NCBI GenBank assembly: GCA_036496385.1
Contig: DASXLD010000092.1
Location: 53,880-117,879 of the forward strand
From: Schlegelella_A sp036496385
Lineage (GTDB): Bacteria; Pseudomonadota; Gammaproteobacteria; Burkholderiales; Burkholderiaceae_C
DNA length: 64,000 nucleotides
Reading direction: 5' to 3'
This document shows, in pieces, positions 16,623 through 26,896 of this stretch. The first letter of the stretch is position 1, and each line of letters starts with the position of its first letter. The notes below the pieces were generated by a model. It did no database searches. It had not been told where the DNA came from and saw nothing but the letters and a program-made list of their open reading frames with translations. The position numbers and the translations under genes are program-made.

Positions 16623-19600
16623 TCACTTCAGCGTCTCGCCGTCGAGGCGTGCCAGCGTCGGCGCGCGGCGTTCCGCCGTGCTCGCGGCATCGCTTCGCGG
16701 GCGCAGAATGAGCTGCACGCGGTGCAGGTGCCGGTCGTCGACCACGGGCAGGGCATCGCCGGCCTGCAGGACGCCGTCGAGGCGAAGCTCGCGCCGCTCG
16801 CCGTCGCCGTCGTGCTGCAGCACCTCGATCTCGTACAACGTCGCGCGATAGCGGTACTGCACCGTGCAGTGCGCCCACGCTGCCGGCAGGCACGGCGCGA
16901 CGACGAGCCGTGCGCCGTCGGCCGAGGTCACGAGGCGAATCCCGAGCAGCGACTCGACGACGAGGCGGTACATCCAGCCGGCCGAGCCGGTGTACCAGCT
17001 CCAGCCGCCGCGCCCGGTGTGCGGTGCGACGCTGTAGACGTCGGCCGCCATGACATAAGGCTCGACCTTGTAGCGCGCGACACCCTCGGCGCTGCTGCCG
17101 TGGGCGACGGGGTTGATCATCTCGAGCAAGGCCCACGCGCGCTCGCGCTCGCCGAGCGCTGCCAACGCCATCGTCGCCCAGATCGCGCCGTGCGTGTACT
17201 GGCCGCCGTTCTCGCGCACGCCGGGAACGTAGCCGGCGATGTAGCCGGGGTTCGGCCCGCGCTGGTCGAAGGGCGGATCGAGCAGCTGGACGAGCCCTGC
17301 GTCCGCGCGCACGAGCCGCTCGTGCAGCGACGCCATCGCCTGGCGCGCGCGCGCCGCGTCGGCGACGCCCGAGAGCACCGCCCAGCTCTGCGCGACCGAG
17401 TCGATCTGGCACTCGGCGCTGCCCGCCGAGCCGAGCGGCGTGCCGTCGTCGAAGTAGGCGCGCCGGTACCAGGCGCCGTCCCAGCCGTGCGTTTCGAGAC
17501 TGGTGTGCAGCTTGGCGCGCTCGCTCATGCAGCGCGCTGCGGTGGCGTCGTCGCCCTTGCGCGTTGCCAGCGCGGCGAAGCGCTCGAGGACCTCGGCAAG
17601 GAAGAAGCCGAGCCAGACGCTCTCGCCGCGACCGCCGTGGCCGACCAGGTTCATGCCGTCGTTCCAGTCGCCGCTGCCCATCAGCGGCAGCCCGTGGGCA
17701 CCGAAGCGCAAGCCATGGTTCAACGCCCGCAGCGCATGCTCGTACACGCTCGACGATTCCTGCGCATGTCCCGGCAGGTCGTAGTACGACTCGTCGTGCG
17801 GATTGACCGGGCGGCCGTGCAGGTACGGCGCGGTCTCGGCGAGGACCTCGACGTCGCCGGTCGCCTCGACGTAGCGCGCCAGCGCGAGCGGCAGCCAGAG
17901 GTAGTCGTCCGAAATGTGGGTGCGAACGCCGCGCCCTTGGGGCGGATGCCACCAGTGGTGGACGTCGCCTTCCGGGAACTGCCGGCTCGCGCAGAGCAGC
18001 AATTGCGCGCGCAGCATTTCCGGCCGCGCGTGGACGAGCGCCATCGCATCCTGCAGCTGGTCGCGAAAGCCGAATGCGCCGCCCGATTGGTAGAAGCCGC
18101 TGCGCGCCCAGATGCGGCAGGCGATCGTCTGGTACAGCAGCCAGCCGTTGACGAGGACGTCGAGCGCTGGCTCCGGCGTGCGGACCTGCACCGTGCCGAG
18201 CGTCGTGCTCCAGTGCTCGCGCACCCGCTCGAGCTCGCGCTGCGCCGCTGCTGCGCCCCGAAAGGCCTGCACGAGGTCGTCGGCCTCGTCGACGCTGCGG
18301 CCGATGCCGAGCCGAAAGACGACCTGGGTCGAATCGCCGTCGAGCAGCGAGACCGGGACCTGGAACGCGGCGCACGGATCGAGCGCAGCGCCAAAGCGCC
18401 CCGACAGCCGCGTCCGCGCCAGCGCCGCGGGGCTTCTGAGCGAACCGTTGCGGCCGATGAACTCGGCCCGGTCGCAGGTAAAGGTGGTGCCCGCGCGTTG
18501 GGCGTCGTCGACGTCGAGGAAGCCGAGCCAGTCGGCGTAGTCGTTGCTGTACGGATTGCGGGCGTAGATCGCGCCGGTGTCGGTCGCGATCGTAGTGATG
18601 ATGTGCGGCGCCGATTTCGCGCGCAGATCGCCGAGCACCCATTCGACATATCCGGTGGCGCTGAGCTTGCGCGGACGACCCGAGACGTTCGTCAGCCGCA
18701 GCACCGAGATCTTGACCGCGGCGTCGAGCGCGACGAAGACCTCGAGCTCGCTGCGGATGCCGTACGCCGTGTGCTCGAAGACGCTGCTGCCGAAGCCGTG
18801 GCGGGCGAGATAGGGCGCCGCCGAGTCGCCGTAGGTCGGGCACGGCAGCGATGTCGGCGACCAGACCTGGCCGGTCTCCTCGTCGCGCAGGTAGATCGCC
18901 TCGCCCGAGTCGTCGCTGATGGGATCGTTGTGCCACGGCGTCAGGCGCAGCTCGTGGGCGTTCTCGCACCAGGTGTAGGCGGAGCCGGCTTCCGAGACGA
19001 CGCAGCCGAAACGGGGATTGGCGATCACGTTGACCCAGGGCGCCGGCGGCCGCTCGCCGGCGGGCGGCGAGACGACGTACTCGCGGCCGTCGGCCGCGAA
19101 GCCGCCGATGCCGTTTTCGAGGATCAGCCTGCGGCCGCCGCGGCGAAGCGCTGCGACCGACGCCGCATCGTCGTCCTCGCGGACGGTGCGGGCGGCAGCG
19201 CGGCCGCGCGGCTCGGGATTGCGCGTGGTGACGAGCGCCGGCGGCCGGCGCTCGCGCAACGGCCGGCGCTGCACCTGCTCGGCGAGCGTACCGCGGGTGT
19301 CGCTGAAGACCGCGCGCGCGACCGCCTGCATCAACGTTCGGTCCTCGGGAGCGATCTGCTCGACATGGCGGACGAAGATGCCGCCCGGCCGATCGATCAC
19401 GTGGGCGCCGGCGCCGCCGACGATCAGACCGGTGATCTGCTCGTGCAGGCGCTGGCGGTAGATGTCGCGCTCCTCGTTCCAGATCACGAGGTCGACGGCG
19501 AGGCCCTTGAGCCGCCACCACGCATGCGCCTGGACCAGCTGGCGAACGAGCTCGATGTTGTCGGCGCTGCCGATCTGCAGCAGCACGATCGGCAGGTCGC

Positions 19601-22600
19601 CCGAGATCGCGTAGCCCCACAGCCCCGACTGGCCGTGGCGGTTGCGGGCGAGCACCGCGGGGTCGGCGCGCAGCGCAGCGTGGGCATGGATGACTGCGCC
19701 GGCGAGCCGGCCGTAGAGCTCGGCGTCGGCCTCGCTGGCGTTGAGCTGGCGCAGCACCACCTGCGCGTGCGTCCACGCCAGCTCGAAGACGCGGTCGGCG
19801 AGCCGGCGGTCCTGGTACTTGCCGGCCATCGCGAGGCAAGCCTCGCGGCGGTCGGCCGTGCCGACGACGACGTCGATCGTCACCGTCTGGTCGGGGTCGA
19901 TCGTCAGCACGCAGCGGCTCGCGGCGATCGGGTCGAGCACCGAGCCGACCGTGTTCGAAAGCGGTCCCTGGTCGACCAGCGCCTGCGGCAGCTCGACGCC
20001 GCGGCCGCGGCCGATGAAGCGGGCGCGATCGGTCTCGTGCGAGATCGCGCTCGCGCGCGTCTCGCCGCTGTCGCTGCGCGCGCCATGGACCGCCACGAGT
20101 TGGAACATCCACGGCGTGCTGTCATCGGGCGAGCGCTGACGCCGCGTGCACAGGATCGCCGCCGGGTGTTCGACGATCTCGGTCTGCACGAACAGCTTGC
20201 TGAAGGCCGGATGGAGCGCGTCTGCGATCGCCGGCGCGAGCACGACCTCGCTGTAGGTCGTCACCTCGATCGTGCGCTGCGCCCGGCTGCTGTTGGTGAG
20301 GCGCACGCGCCTGAGCTCGATGTCGTCCTCGGGCGAGACGACGATCTCGGTGTGGGTGTCGATGCCTTCGTCGCGCCGCCTGAACTCGGCGCGACCGACC
20401 GAGAAGATCGCCTCGTAGCGGCTCGCACGCTTCCTGGTCGGCTGGTACGCGGTCGACCAGAGCGCACCGCTCACGAGGTCGCGCAGGTAACAGAAGCTGC
20501 CCATCGCGTCGACCGTGCCGTCCTCGCGCCAGCGCGACACCGCGAGTTCCTTCCAGCGGCTGTAGCCGGCGCCGGCGTCGCTGATCATGACGTGGTAGCG
20601 GCCGTTCGAGAGCAGCTGCACTTCCGCGCTCGGTGCATCGAGCTCGGTGACGACGCGTACCGACGACTGCTCGCCGTCCTCGACGCTGCGCCGCCCGGCG
20701 CGCTCGTCGATGTCGGGCTGGAAGACGGTGACGCGCGGCACGCGCTCCTGCAGCAGCAGCAAGGTTGCCTGCAGGCGCGGGTCGGCAGCGAAGCGGCGCT
20801 GCATCGGCCGATCGAGGAGGAGATTGGCGAGCGCGAGCAGGCCCATGCCCTGGTGGTGCGCCATGTACGAGCGGACGACGGCGCTCGGCTGTCCGCGCGG
20901 CAGGCGCGACGTCGTGTAGTCGATCGCCTCGTAGAAGCCGTAGCGTCCCCAGGCGCCTTCGGCGGCGAGGCGCTGCAGGTTCGTGCACGCCTCCTCGGGC
21001 GCGACCATCAGCGCCATCATCGACGCGTACGGTGCGACGACGACGTCATCGGCGAGGCCGCGCTTCAGGCCGAGCCCGGGGACGCCGAACGCGCGGTACT
21101 GGTAGTTGAGAGCGGTGTCGGTTGCGTTGTAGCCCGACTCCGAGACGCCCCACGGCACGCCGCGCTGGGTGCCGTATTCGATCTGGCGCTGCACCGCACC
21201 TCGACAGGTCTGGTCGAGCAGCGTGTGCGCATAGCTCGGCATGATGAGCATCGGCATCAGGTACTCGAACATCGAGCCGCTCCATGAGAGCAGCACCGGC
21301 TCGCCGGCGGCCGAGGTCAGCAGGCGGCCGAGCGCGAACCAGCTTTCCTGCGCGATCCGGCCCTGGGCGATGGCGACGAAGATGCCGAGCCGCGCCTCCG
21401 ATGCGAGCAGGTCGTAGTAGCCGGCGTCGGGGCGGCGCTCGTCGACGTTGTAGCCGATCGTCATCAAATGACGCGACTCGTCGTAGAGGAAGCTCTGGTC
21501 CATCTCGGCGAGCGCGCCGGCGCGCTCGGCCAGGCTCTCGATCGTCTGCAAGGCGAGGCTCGCCGTCGCCGCTCCGGCGCGGCCGGCGAGCACGCGCAAG
21601 GTCGGCAGCGGCCCGTCGACGGCGTCGCCGGCCTCCGGCAGCAACTCCTCGATCTCGTCGAGGCCGGCACGGGCATCGCGCAGCAGCGCACCGGCCCAGT
21701 AGCTCGCGTCGTCGGCGCTCGCCACCGCCTCGGTCGCTCCGGCCGCTAGCGCGTCGGCATCGGTCTCGACCGCGGCCGCGCCCTCGACCGTCGTCGTCGG
21801 AGGGGACACGGCGCCGGCATCGATCGCGGCGCGCAGCTCGATCGCCATGCGATGGAGCGAGCGCAGTGTCTTGCGCCACTCGGCGAGGCCTTGCGGCGGC
21901 TCTGCGCGCTGGCGCTCGAGCGCGTCCTCGAAGGCGGCGAGAGCGACCGCGATGCTGCGCCGATGGCTCGCCTCGAGCCGCGTCTCGAGCGATTCGCGCA
22001 GCACGCCGAGCGTGTCGTGGATGCCGTCGAGCCACGATGCCGCGAGCAACGGCGCGTCGGCGAGCGCGAGCAGCCCGGCGCGCAGCGTCAGGAGCTGGCC
22101 GGCGAGGTTGCCGCTGTCGACCGTCGAGACGTAGCGCGGCCTGAGCGGCTGCAGCGTTTCGGTGTCGTACCAGTTGTAGAAGTGGCCGCGATGGCGGTCC
22201 ATCGCCTCCATCGTCGTCATCGCGGCGTCGATGCGTGCGAGCAGCCGGCGCAGCGTCAGGTAGCCGAAGTCGCGCGCCGCCAGTGTCGCCAGCAGAGCGA
22301 ACCCCATGTTGGTGGGCGACGTTCGATGGGCGACGCGAACGACCGGATGCTCCTGGATGTTGTCCGGCGGCAGCTGGTTGTCGGCGGCGCCGACGTGGGC
22401 GTCGAAGAACGCCCATGTGCGCCGCGACAGGCGGCGCAGGAACAAGGTCTGCGCGGCGTCGAGCAGATGCTCCGCCGGCACGAGCGGCCGGTCGATCCAC
22501 CAGACCAGGAGCGGCGACAGCAGCCAGAGCAGCAGCACGGGGCCGGCGAGCGGCAGCGTCTGTGGGCGCAGCAGCGCAAGCGCGGCGGCGGTGCCGAGCG

Positions 22601-25565
22601 CGAGCAGCGGGCCGACTGCCATCGTGCGAACGTCGTGCAGCAGGTCGGCGACGGTGCCCGGCGGCGCTGCGATGCGGACGTCGGCCGACGGCCGCCACTC
22701 GAGCAGCCTGCGCTTGGTGATCGCGACGCGCCAGAGCGTGCGCGCGATCGCCGCCACGCTGTATGCCGCCTCGTGGGGCAGGCAGGCGAGCGACTGCGCG
22801 ACCTGGATCAGCAGGTTCTGCACCTGGCGGCTCGCCGGCGCGGCGACCGTCGGCTCGCCGCTGCCGGCCGGCTCGAGCGGTCTGAGCAGCGTGCCGACGA
22901 CGAACGCGGCGAGCGGCACGCCGCCGATGATCGCGAGCACGACGATCGACCAGACCGGCGACGGCGGCAGCAGTGCCCACGCCGCGAGCAGCGTCGCGAC
23001 CATCGCCAACGGCGCCAGGCTGCGGCGCAGGTTGTCGAGGATCTTCGCGCGTGACAGCAGCGACAGCGGATTGCGCGGCGCGCCGGGCAGCGTGTGCACC
23101 CGCCGGCGCAGCCAGCCGAGCAGCTGCCAGTCGCCGCGGATCCAGCGGTAGCGGCGCGCGACGTCGGCGCTGTAGCGGGTCGGCGACTCCTCCAGCAGCT
23201 GGACGTCGCTGAGCAGGCCCGAGCGCGCGTGGCAGCCCTCGATCAGGTCGTGGCTGAGGATGCGGTTCTCGGGCATGCGGTCGTGCAGCGCGCGCTCGAA
23301 CGCGTCGACGTCGTAGATGCCCTTGCCGATGAACGAGCCCTCGCCGAACAGGTCCTGGTAGACGTCGGAGACGGCGCGCGTGTAGGGGTCGATGCCGGGC
23401 TCGCCGCCGTACAGGCGGGCATAGCCCGAGCGGTTGGTGCTCGGCAGGCTGAGGCCGACGCGCGGCTGCAGGATGCCGTAGCCGTCGACGACGATGTCGC
23501 GCTGCACGCCCTTGCCGAAGCGCGGCCGATTGAGCGGATGCGCCATCGTCGCGACGATCTTGGCGGCGGCGTCGCGCGGCAGCTGGGTGTCGCTGTCGAG
23601 GGTGATCACGTAGCGGACCGAGTGCAGCGCGGCGGTCCGGCCGACGACGCGCGAGAAGCGCTCGCCGCCGTGGGCGGGCTCGTGGCCGCGCAGCAGCGCG
23701 TTGAGGTCGCCGAGCTTGCCGCGCTTCCTTTCGTAGCCCATCCAGACCCGCTCGCGTGGGTTCCAGCGACGCGGCCGGTGGAACAGGAAGAACGGGTCGA
23801 CGCCGGTGTTGTTCGCGTACTTCTCGTTCAGCGCCGCGATGCGCGCGGCGACGAGTTCGACGAGCGCGTCGTCGCCGGCGAGGTGTTCGTCGGCGGCGTC
23901 GTGGAAGTCGGTCAGGAGGCCGTAGTGCAGGTGCGGGTCGCGGTTGGCGAGGAAGCGCACCTCGAGCGCCTCGACGAGCGACTCGATCGCGTCCGGGCTG
24001 CCGAGCATCGTCGGCACGACGACGAGCGCGCGTGATGCGGCCGCGATGCCGTCGCCGTAGTCCATGCGCGGCAGCGTCTGCGGCTGGACGAACAGGGTGA
24101 CGAGCCAGTTCGCGAGCGAGACCGCGAGCTGGCTCGTGGCCACGACGAGGCCGAGCGCGAACAACGCTTCGCCCCACCACGGCCAGTCCACCCCGAGCCG
24201 GACTTCGAGCATCAGCCGCGCGACCAGGATGAGAGTGAACGCGGCGATCGTGCCGGCATAGAGCGGCAGCGCCCACGCCTTCGCTTTGCGTGCGAGCACG
24301 ATGCGCCGGGGCAGGCGCGCGTGGACTGCCTGCTCGAGGCGCTCGCGGCCGGCGCCGAGCAGGTAGAAGCCGACGTGGCGCTGGCGCGGGTCGCCCGCCG
24401 CGCCGGCGTCGGCGCTTGCCGCCGCGGCCTCGGCGAGGGCGACGGCGTTGCGCGCGACGTCGAGCTCCGACGTCGGCGAGAGCGCCGCGATCTCCTCGAT
24501 CGCGTGCCGGTAGTGGTCGCGGGTGGCGAAGTCCATCTCCGTGTAGACGCCGCCCGGATCGCCGCGCAGCGTCTGCTCGACGCTGCTCAGCGACTCGACG
24601 AACTCGGACCAGTCCATCGCGCCCAGCAGGCGCAGGCTGCCGATGCTGTTGCTCACCGAGACCTGGTTGGCAGCCTGCTGGCGGGCTTCGAGCTGGACGA
24701 GCTGCTCGATCGACTGGCCGCTTTCGGCGAGCCGCTGCTCGATCCATTGCAGCGCCAGCATCAGCGCGGCGCCGCGGCCCTGCAGGCGGCGCGCGAACTC
24801 GGCGACGAAGGCGTTGGTCAGCAGCGGCCCCGAGCGCGCCATGTCGGCGATGACGAGGATGAGGTCGCTCGGCGAGTTCTCCGCCACTGCGACCATGCTG
24901 TCGGCCCATGCGCCTGCGGTGTCGCGCTCGACGTGCGCGACCTCGATCCGCACCGCGACGCGGCGCAGGTTCTCGAGCAGCGCCAGCCGGAGCATGATCG
25001 GGAACGCCCACAGCTCGCCGAGCCGCAGCGGCTGCACCGACTGGTACGCGGCGACGAAGCGCGACAGCGTGCCGCGACCGATCTGGCCGTCGCCGTGCGC
25101 GATCGCCTGCAGCGCGAGGTCGTAGACACGCGGCAGGCCGGCCCCGCCGCCGTTCGCGGCGGCGAGCGCGAGGCGCGGCAGCTTCCTGCTGTAGCCGCGC
25201 GGCAGGTGCCGGCGCGCGGTCCGGACCTCCTCTTCGATCAGGTAGAAGTTGTCGAGCAGCCACTCGGCCGCCGGCGTGTGGCGACGGTCGGCGTCAGCGG
25301 TGACCGCGAGCTGCTTGGCGACGGCGACGAGAACGCGCTCGTTGTCGGCGAGGCGCGGCAACAGCCGGTCGGGCAGCGGCGCGTCGCGCAGGACATGCGT
25401 CTTCGCCAGCCGCTCGCCATGCGACGCGATCTGCTCGGCGCTGAACAGCTCGGCGCGCAGCGGCGGATCCTCGATCTCGATCTCGCCCGCGGCCGGAACG
25501 ATGCGCTGCCACCACGTGGGGCTCGAGCGGATGGTGATGGGCAGGTCGCTCGGGAGCTGGGGCAT
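16623..25565 (-). CDS. ndvB: Cyclic beta-1,2-glucan synthase (NdvB/ChvB/Cgs type)
   Basis: 2980 residues, matching the family (about 2830-2870 aa in rhizobia and Brucella). Membrane helices cluster near 440-500 and, after the transferase domain, near 855-1030. The glycosyltransferase 84 domain between them holds TLDSDTQLPRD near residue 655 and RYRWIRGDWQLLGWL further on. The second half holds a glucoamylase-like block (WGVSESGYNATD near 1470) and the GH94-type phosphorylase domain with GSGDWNDGMNLVG near 2630, which trims chain length. The enzyme starts, elongates and cyclises periplasmic glucans from UDP-glucose at the inner membrane, for osmotic adaptation and often host interaction. No export ABC gene (ndvA) lies nearby. 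The gene stands alone on its strand. Confidence 0.95.
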   Translation of the reverse strand: MPQLPSDLPITIRSSPTWWQRIVPAAGEIEIEDPPLRAELFSAEQIASHGERLAKTHVLRDAPLPDRLLPRLADNERVLVAVAKQLAVTADADRRHTPAAEWLLDNFYLIEEEVRTARRHLPRGYSRKLPRLALAAANGGGAGLPRVYDLALQAIAHGDGQIGRGTLSRFVAAYQSVQPLRLGELWAFPIMLRLALLENLRRVAVRIEVAHVERDTAGAWADSMVAVAENSPSDLILVIADMARSGPLLTNAFVAEFARRLQGRGAALMLALQWIEQRLAESGQSIEQLVQLEARQQAANQVSVSNSIGSLRLLGAMDWSEFVESLSSVEQTLRGDPGGVYTEMDFATRDHYRHAIEEIAALSPTSELDVARNAVALAEAAAASADAGAAGDPRQRHVGFYLLGAGRERLEQAVHARLPRRIVLARKAKAWALPLYAGTIAAFTLILVARLMLEVRLGVDWPWWGEALFALGLVVATSQLAVSLANWLVTLFVQPQTLPRMDYGDGIAAASRALVVVPTMLGSPDAIESLVEALEVRFLANRDPHLHYGLLTDFHDAADEHLAGDDALVELVAARIAALNEKYANNTGVDPFFLFHRPRRWNPRERVWMGYERKRGKLGDLNALLRGHEPAHGGERFSRVVGRTAALHSVRYVITLDSDTQLPRDAAAKIVATMAHPLNRPRFGKGVQRDIVVDGYGILQPRVGLSLPSTNRSGYARLYGGEPGIDPYTRAVSDVYQDLFGEGSFIGKGIYDVDAFERALHDRMPENRILSHDLIEGCHARSGLLSDVQLLEESPTRYSADVARRYRWIRGDWQLLGWLRRRVHTLPGAPRNPLSLLSRAKILDNLRRSLAPLAMVATLLAAWALLPPSPVWSIVVLAIIGGVPLAAFVVGTLLRPLEPAGSGEPTVAAPASRQVQNLLIQVAQSLACLPHEAAYSVAAIARTLWRVAITKRRLLEWRPSADVRIAAPPGTVADLLHDVRTMAVGPLLALGTAAALALLRPQTLPLAGPVLLLWLLSPLLVWWIDRPLVPAEHLLDAAQTLFLRRLSRRTWAFFDAHVGAADNQLPPDNIQEHPVVRVAHRTSPTNMGFALLATLAARDFGYLTLRRLLARIDAAMTTMEAMDRHRGHFYNWYDTETLQPLRPRYVSTVDSGNLAGQLLTLRAGLLALADAPLLAASWLDGIHDTLGVLRESLETRLEASHRRSIAVALAAFEDALERQRAEPPQGLAEWRKTLRSLHRMAIELRAAIDAGAVSPPTTTVEGAAAVETDADALAAGATEAVASADDASYWAGALLRDARAGLDEIEELLPEAGDAVDGPLPTLRVLAGRAGAATASLALQTIESLAERAGALAEMDQSFLYDESRHLMTIGYNVDERRPDAGYYDLLASEARLGIFVAIAQGRIAQESWFALGRLLTSAAGEPVLLSWSGSMFEYLMPMLIMPSYAHTLLDQTCRGAVQRQIEYGTQRGVPWGVSESGYNATDTALNYQYRAFGVPGLGLKRGLADDVVVAPYASMMALMVAPEEACTNLQRLAAEGAWGRYGFYEAIDYTTSRLPRGQPSAVVRSYMAHHQGMGLLALANLLLDRPMQRRFAADPRLQATLLLLQERVPRVTVFQPDIDERAGRRSVEDGEQSSVRVVTELDAPSAEVQLLSNGRYHVMISDAGAGYSRWKELAVSRWREDGTVDAMGSFCYLRDLVSGALWSTAYQPTRKRASRYEAIFSVGRAEFRRRDEGIDTHTEIVVSPEDDIELRRVRLTNSSRAQRTIEVTTYSEVVLAPAIADALHPAFSKLFVQTEIVEHPAAILCTRRQRSPDDSTPWMFQLVAVHGARSDSGETRASAISHETDRARFIGRGRGVELPQALVDQGPLSNTVGSVLDPIAASRCVLTIDPDQTVTIDVVVGTADRREACLAMAGKYQDRRLADRVFELAWTHAQVVLRQLNASEADAELYGRLAGAVIHAHAALRADPAVLARNRHGQSGLWGYAISGDLPIVLLQIGSADNIELVRQLVQAHAWWRLKGLAVDLVIWNEERDIYRQRLHEQITGLIVGGAGAHVIDRPGGIFVRHVEQIAPEDRTLMQAVARAVFSDTRGTLAEQVQRRPLRERRPPALVTTRNPEPRGRAAARTVREDDDAASVAALRRGGRRLILENGIGGFAADGREYVVSPPAGERPPAPWVNVIANPRFGCVVSEAGSAYTWCENAHELRLTPWHNDPISDDSGEAIYLRDEETGQVWSPTSLPCPTYGDSAAPYLARHGFGSSVFEHTAYGIRSELEVFVALDAAVKISVLRLTNVSGRPRKLSATGYVEWVLGDLRAKSAPHIITTIATDTGAIYARNPYSNDYADWLGFLDVDDAQRAGTTFTCDRAEFIGRNGSLRSPAALARTRLSGRFGAALDPCAAFQVPVSLLDGDSTQVVFRLGIGRSVDEADDLVQAFRGAAAAQRELERVREHWSTTLGTVQVRTPEPALDVLVNGWLLYQTIACRIWARSGFYQSGGAFGFRDQLQDAMALVHARPEMLRAQLLLCASRQFPEGDVHHWWHPPQGRGVRTHISDDYLWLPLALARYVEATGDVEVLAETAPYLHGRPVNPHDESYYDLPGHAQESSSVYEHALRALNHGLRFGAHGLPLMGSGDWNDGMNLVGHGGRGESVWLGFFLAEVLERFAALATRKGDDATAARCMSERAKLHTSLETHGWDGAWYRRAYFDDGTPLGSAGSAECQIDSVAQSWAVLSGVADAARARQAMASLHERLVRADAGLVQLLDPPFDQRGPNPGYIAGYVPGVRENGGQYTHGAIWATMALAALGERERAWALLEMINPVAHGSSAEGVARYKVEPYVMAADVYSVAPHTGRGGWSWYTGSAGWMYRLVVESLLGIRLVTSADGARLVVAPCLPAAWAHCTVQYRYRATLYEIEVLQHDGDGERRELRLDGVLQAGDALPVVDDRHLHRVQLILRPRSDAASTAERRAPTLARLDGETLK

Positions 25566-25719
25566 CGGCTCGGGTCCGGATCGTTGCGCCGGGCGGCGAA
25601 AGCCAAGTTACCACGACTCGCCTGCGGCCGCGAAACGACGGCGCCGATGCCCCGCGGACGGACGCGATTCGCGACGATTGGCGTCACACTGCGAGTCCGC
25701 GCTCGTCACGGAAGTCGCC

Positions 25720-26859
25720 ATGAACCAGACCGTCGCCACGGAAGGCCTCCAGCTCCGCTCGCTCGTCAAGCCGGGCGGCGAGCTCGAGCTCTCGCTGGTT
25801 CGCATCGCCACGCCGGCGCCGGCGGCCGACGAGGTCGTCGTGCGCGTCGCGGCGTCGCCGATCAATCCGTCGGACATCGGCCTGCTGTTCGGCGCTGCCG
25901 ATCTGACCACGCTCGCGGTCCGCGGCAGCGGCGAGCGCACGGTCGCGACGGCGCGCATTCCCGACGCCGCGATGAAGGCGATGGCCGGCCGGCTCGGCCA
26001 ATCGATGCCGGTCGGCAACGAAGGCGCGGGGACGGTCGTCGCTGCGGGCAGCGGCGGCGCCGCGCAGGCGCTGCTCGGCAAGACGGTCGCGGCCCTCGGC
26101 GGGGCGATGTATTCGCAGTTCCGCACCGTCAAGGTCGAGCTCTGCCTGCCGCTGCCGGCCGGAACCAGTGCCGCCGAAGGCGCATCGTCGTTCGTCAATC
26201 CGCTCACCGCGCTCGGCATGACCGAGACGATGCGGCGCGAAGGGCACAAGGCGCTCGTGCACACGGCCGCGGCGTCGAACCTCGGCCAGATGCTGAACCG
26301 GATCTGCGTCGCCGACGGCATCGCGCTCGTCAACATCGTTCGCAAGGCCGAGCAGGTCGCCCTGCTGCGCGAGCAGGGCGCGCGTCACGTCGTCAGCACG
26401 TCGTCACCGGCGTTCGTCGACGAGCTGACGCAGGCGCTCGTCGAGACGGGAGCGACGCTGGCGTTCGACGCGATCGGCGGCGGCCGGCTCGCCGGCCAGA
26501 TCCTCGGCGCGATGGAAGCAGCGCTCAACCGGACGGCAAAGGAATACAGCCGCTACGGCTCGACGACGCTGAAGCAGGTCTACCTCTACGGCGGCCTCGA
26601 CACCGGCCCGACCGAATTCGTCCGCAACTTCGGCATGACGTGGGCGATGGGTGGCTGGCTCCTGTTCCCGTTCCTGCAGCGGATCGGCGCCGACGCCGCG
26701 AACGTGCTCAAGGCGCGCGTCGCGCGCGAGCTGAAGACGACGTTCGCGAGCCGCTACACCCGCACTCTCTCGCTTTCCGGCGCGCTGCAGGCGGACGCCA
26801 TTGCGGAGTACGGTCGGCGCGCGACGGGAGAGAAGGTGCTGATCGATCCGAGCGCGTGA
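25720..26859 (+). CDS. Medium-chain dehydrogenase/reductase, zinc-independent
   Basis: 379 residues; the start is set by GGAAG upstream and by family alignment. The N-terminal GroES-like domain has ASPINPSDIG and GNEGAGTVVAAG but none of the Cys/His zinc ligands, so it belongs to the quinone/enoyl reductase branch. The Rossmann part reads ALVHTAAASNLGQML, then VNIVRK and TLAFDAIGGG. It probably reduces an activated C=C or quinone with NADPH. Divergent from the glucan synthase gene (154 bases) and convergent with the cyclase-like gene; no operon partner gives a substrate. Confidence 0.88.
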   Translation: MNQTVATEGLQLRSLVKPGGELELSLVRIATPAPAADEVVVRVAASPINPSDIGLLFGAADLTTLAVRGSGERTVATARIPDAAMKAMAGRLGQSMPVGNEGAGTVVAAGSGGAAQALLGKTVAALGGAMYSQFRTVKVELCLPLPAGTSAAEGASSFVNPLTALGMTETMRREGHKALVHTAAASNLGQMLNRICVADGIALVNIVRKAEQVALLREQGARHVVSTSSPAFVDELTQALVETGATLAFDAIGGGRLAGQILGAMEAALNRTAKEYSRYGSTTLKQVYLYGGLDTGPTEFVRNFGMTWAMGGWLLFPFLQRIGADAANVLKARVARELKTTFASRYTRTLSLSGALQADAIAEYGRRATGEKVLIDPSA

Positions 26860-26896
26860 ACGCGCCGGGGAGCAAGCCGACCGCGGCCCTGCGGCC

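Noticed and set aside
16722..21287. Very long open frame (1521 codons) antisense to the glucan synthase
   Set aside because: In high-GC genes the complementary strand is often open. The product is Arg/Ala/Val/Asp-rich without motifs, and the sense frame is a clear 2980-residue enzyme.
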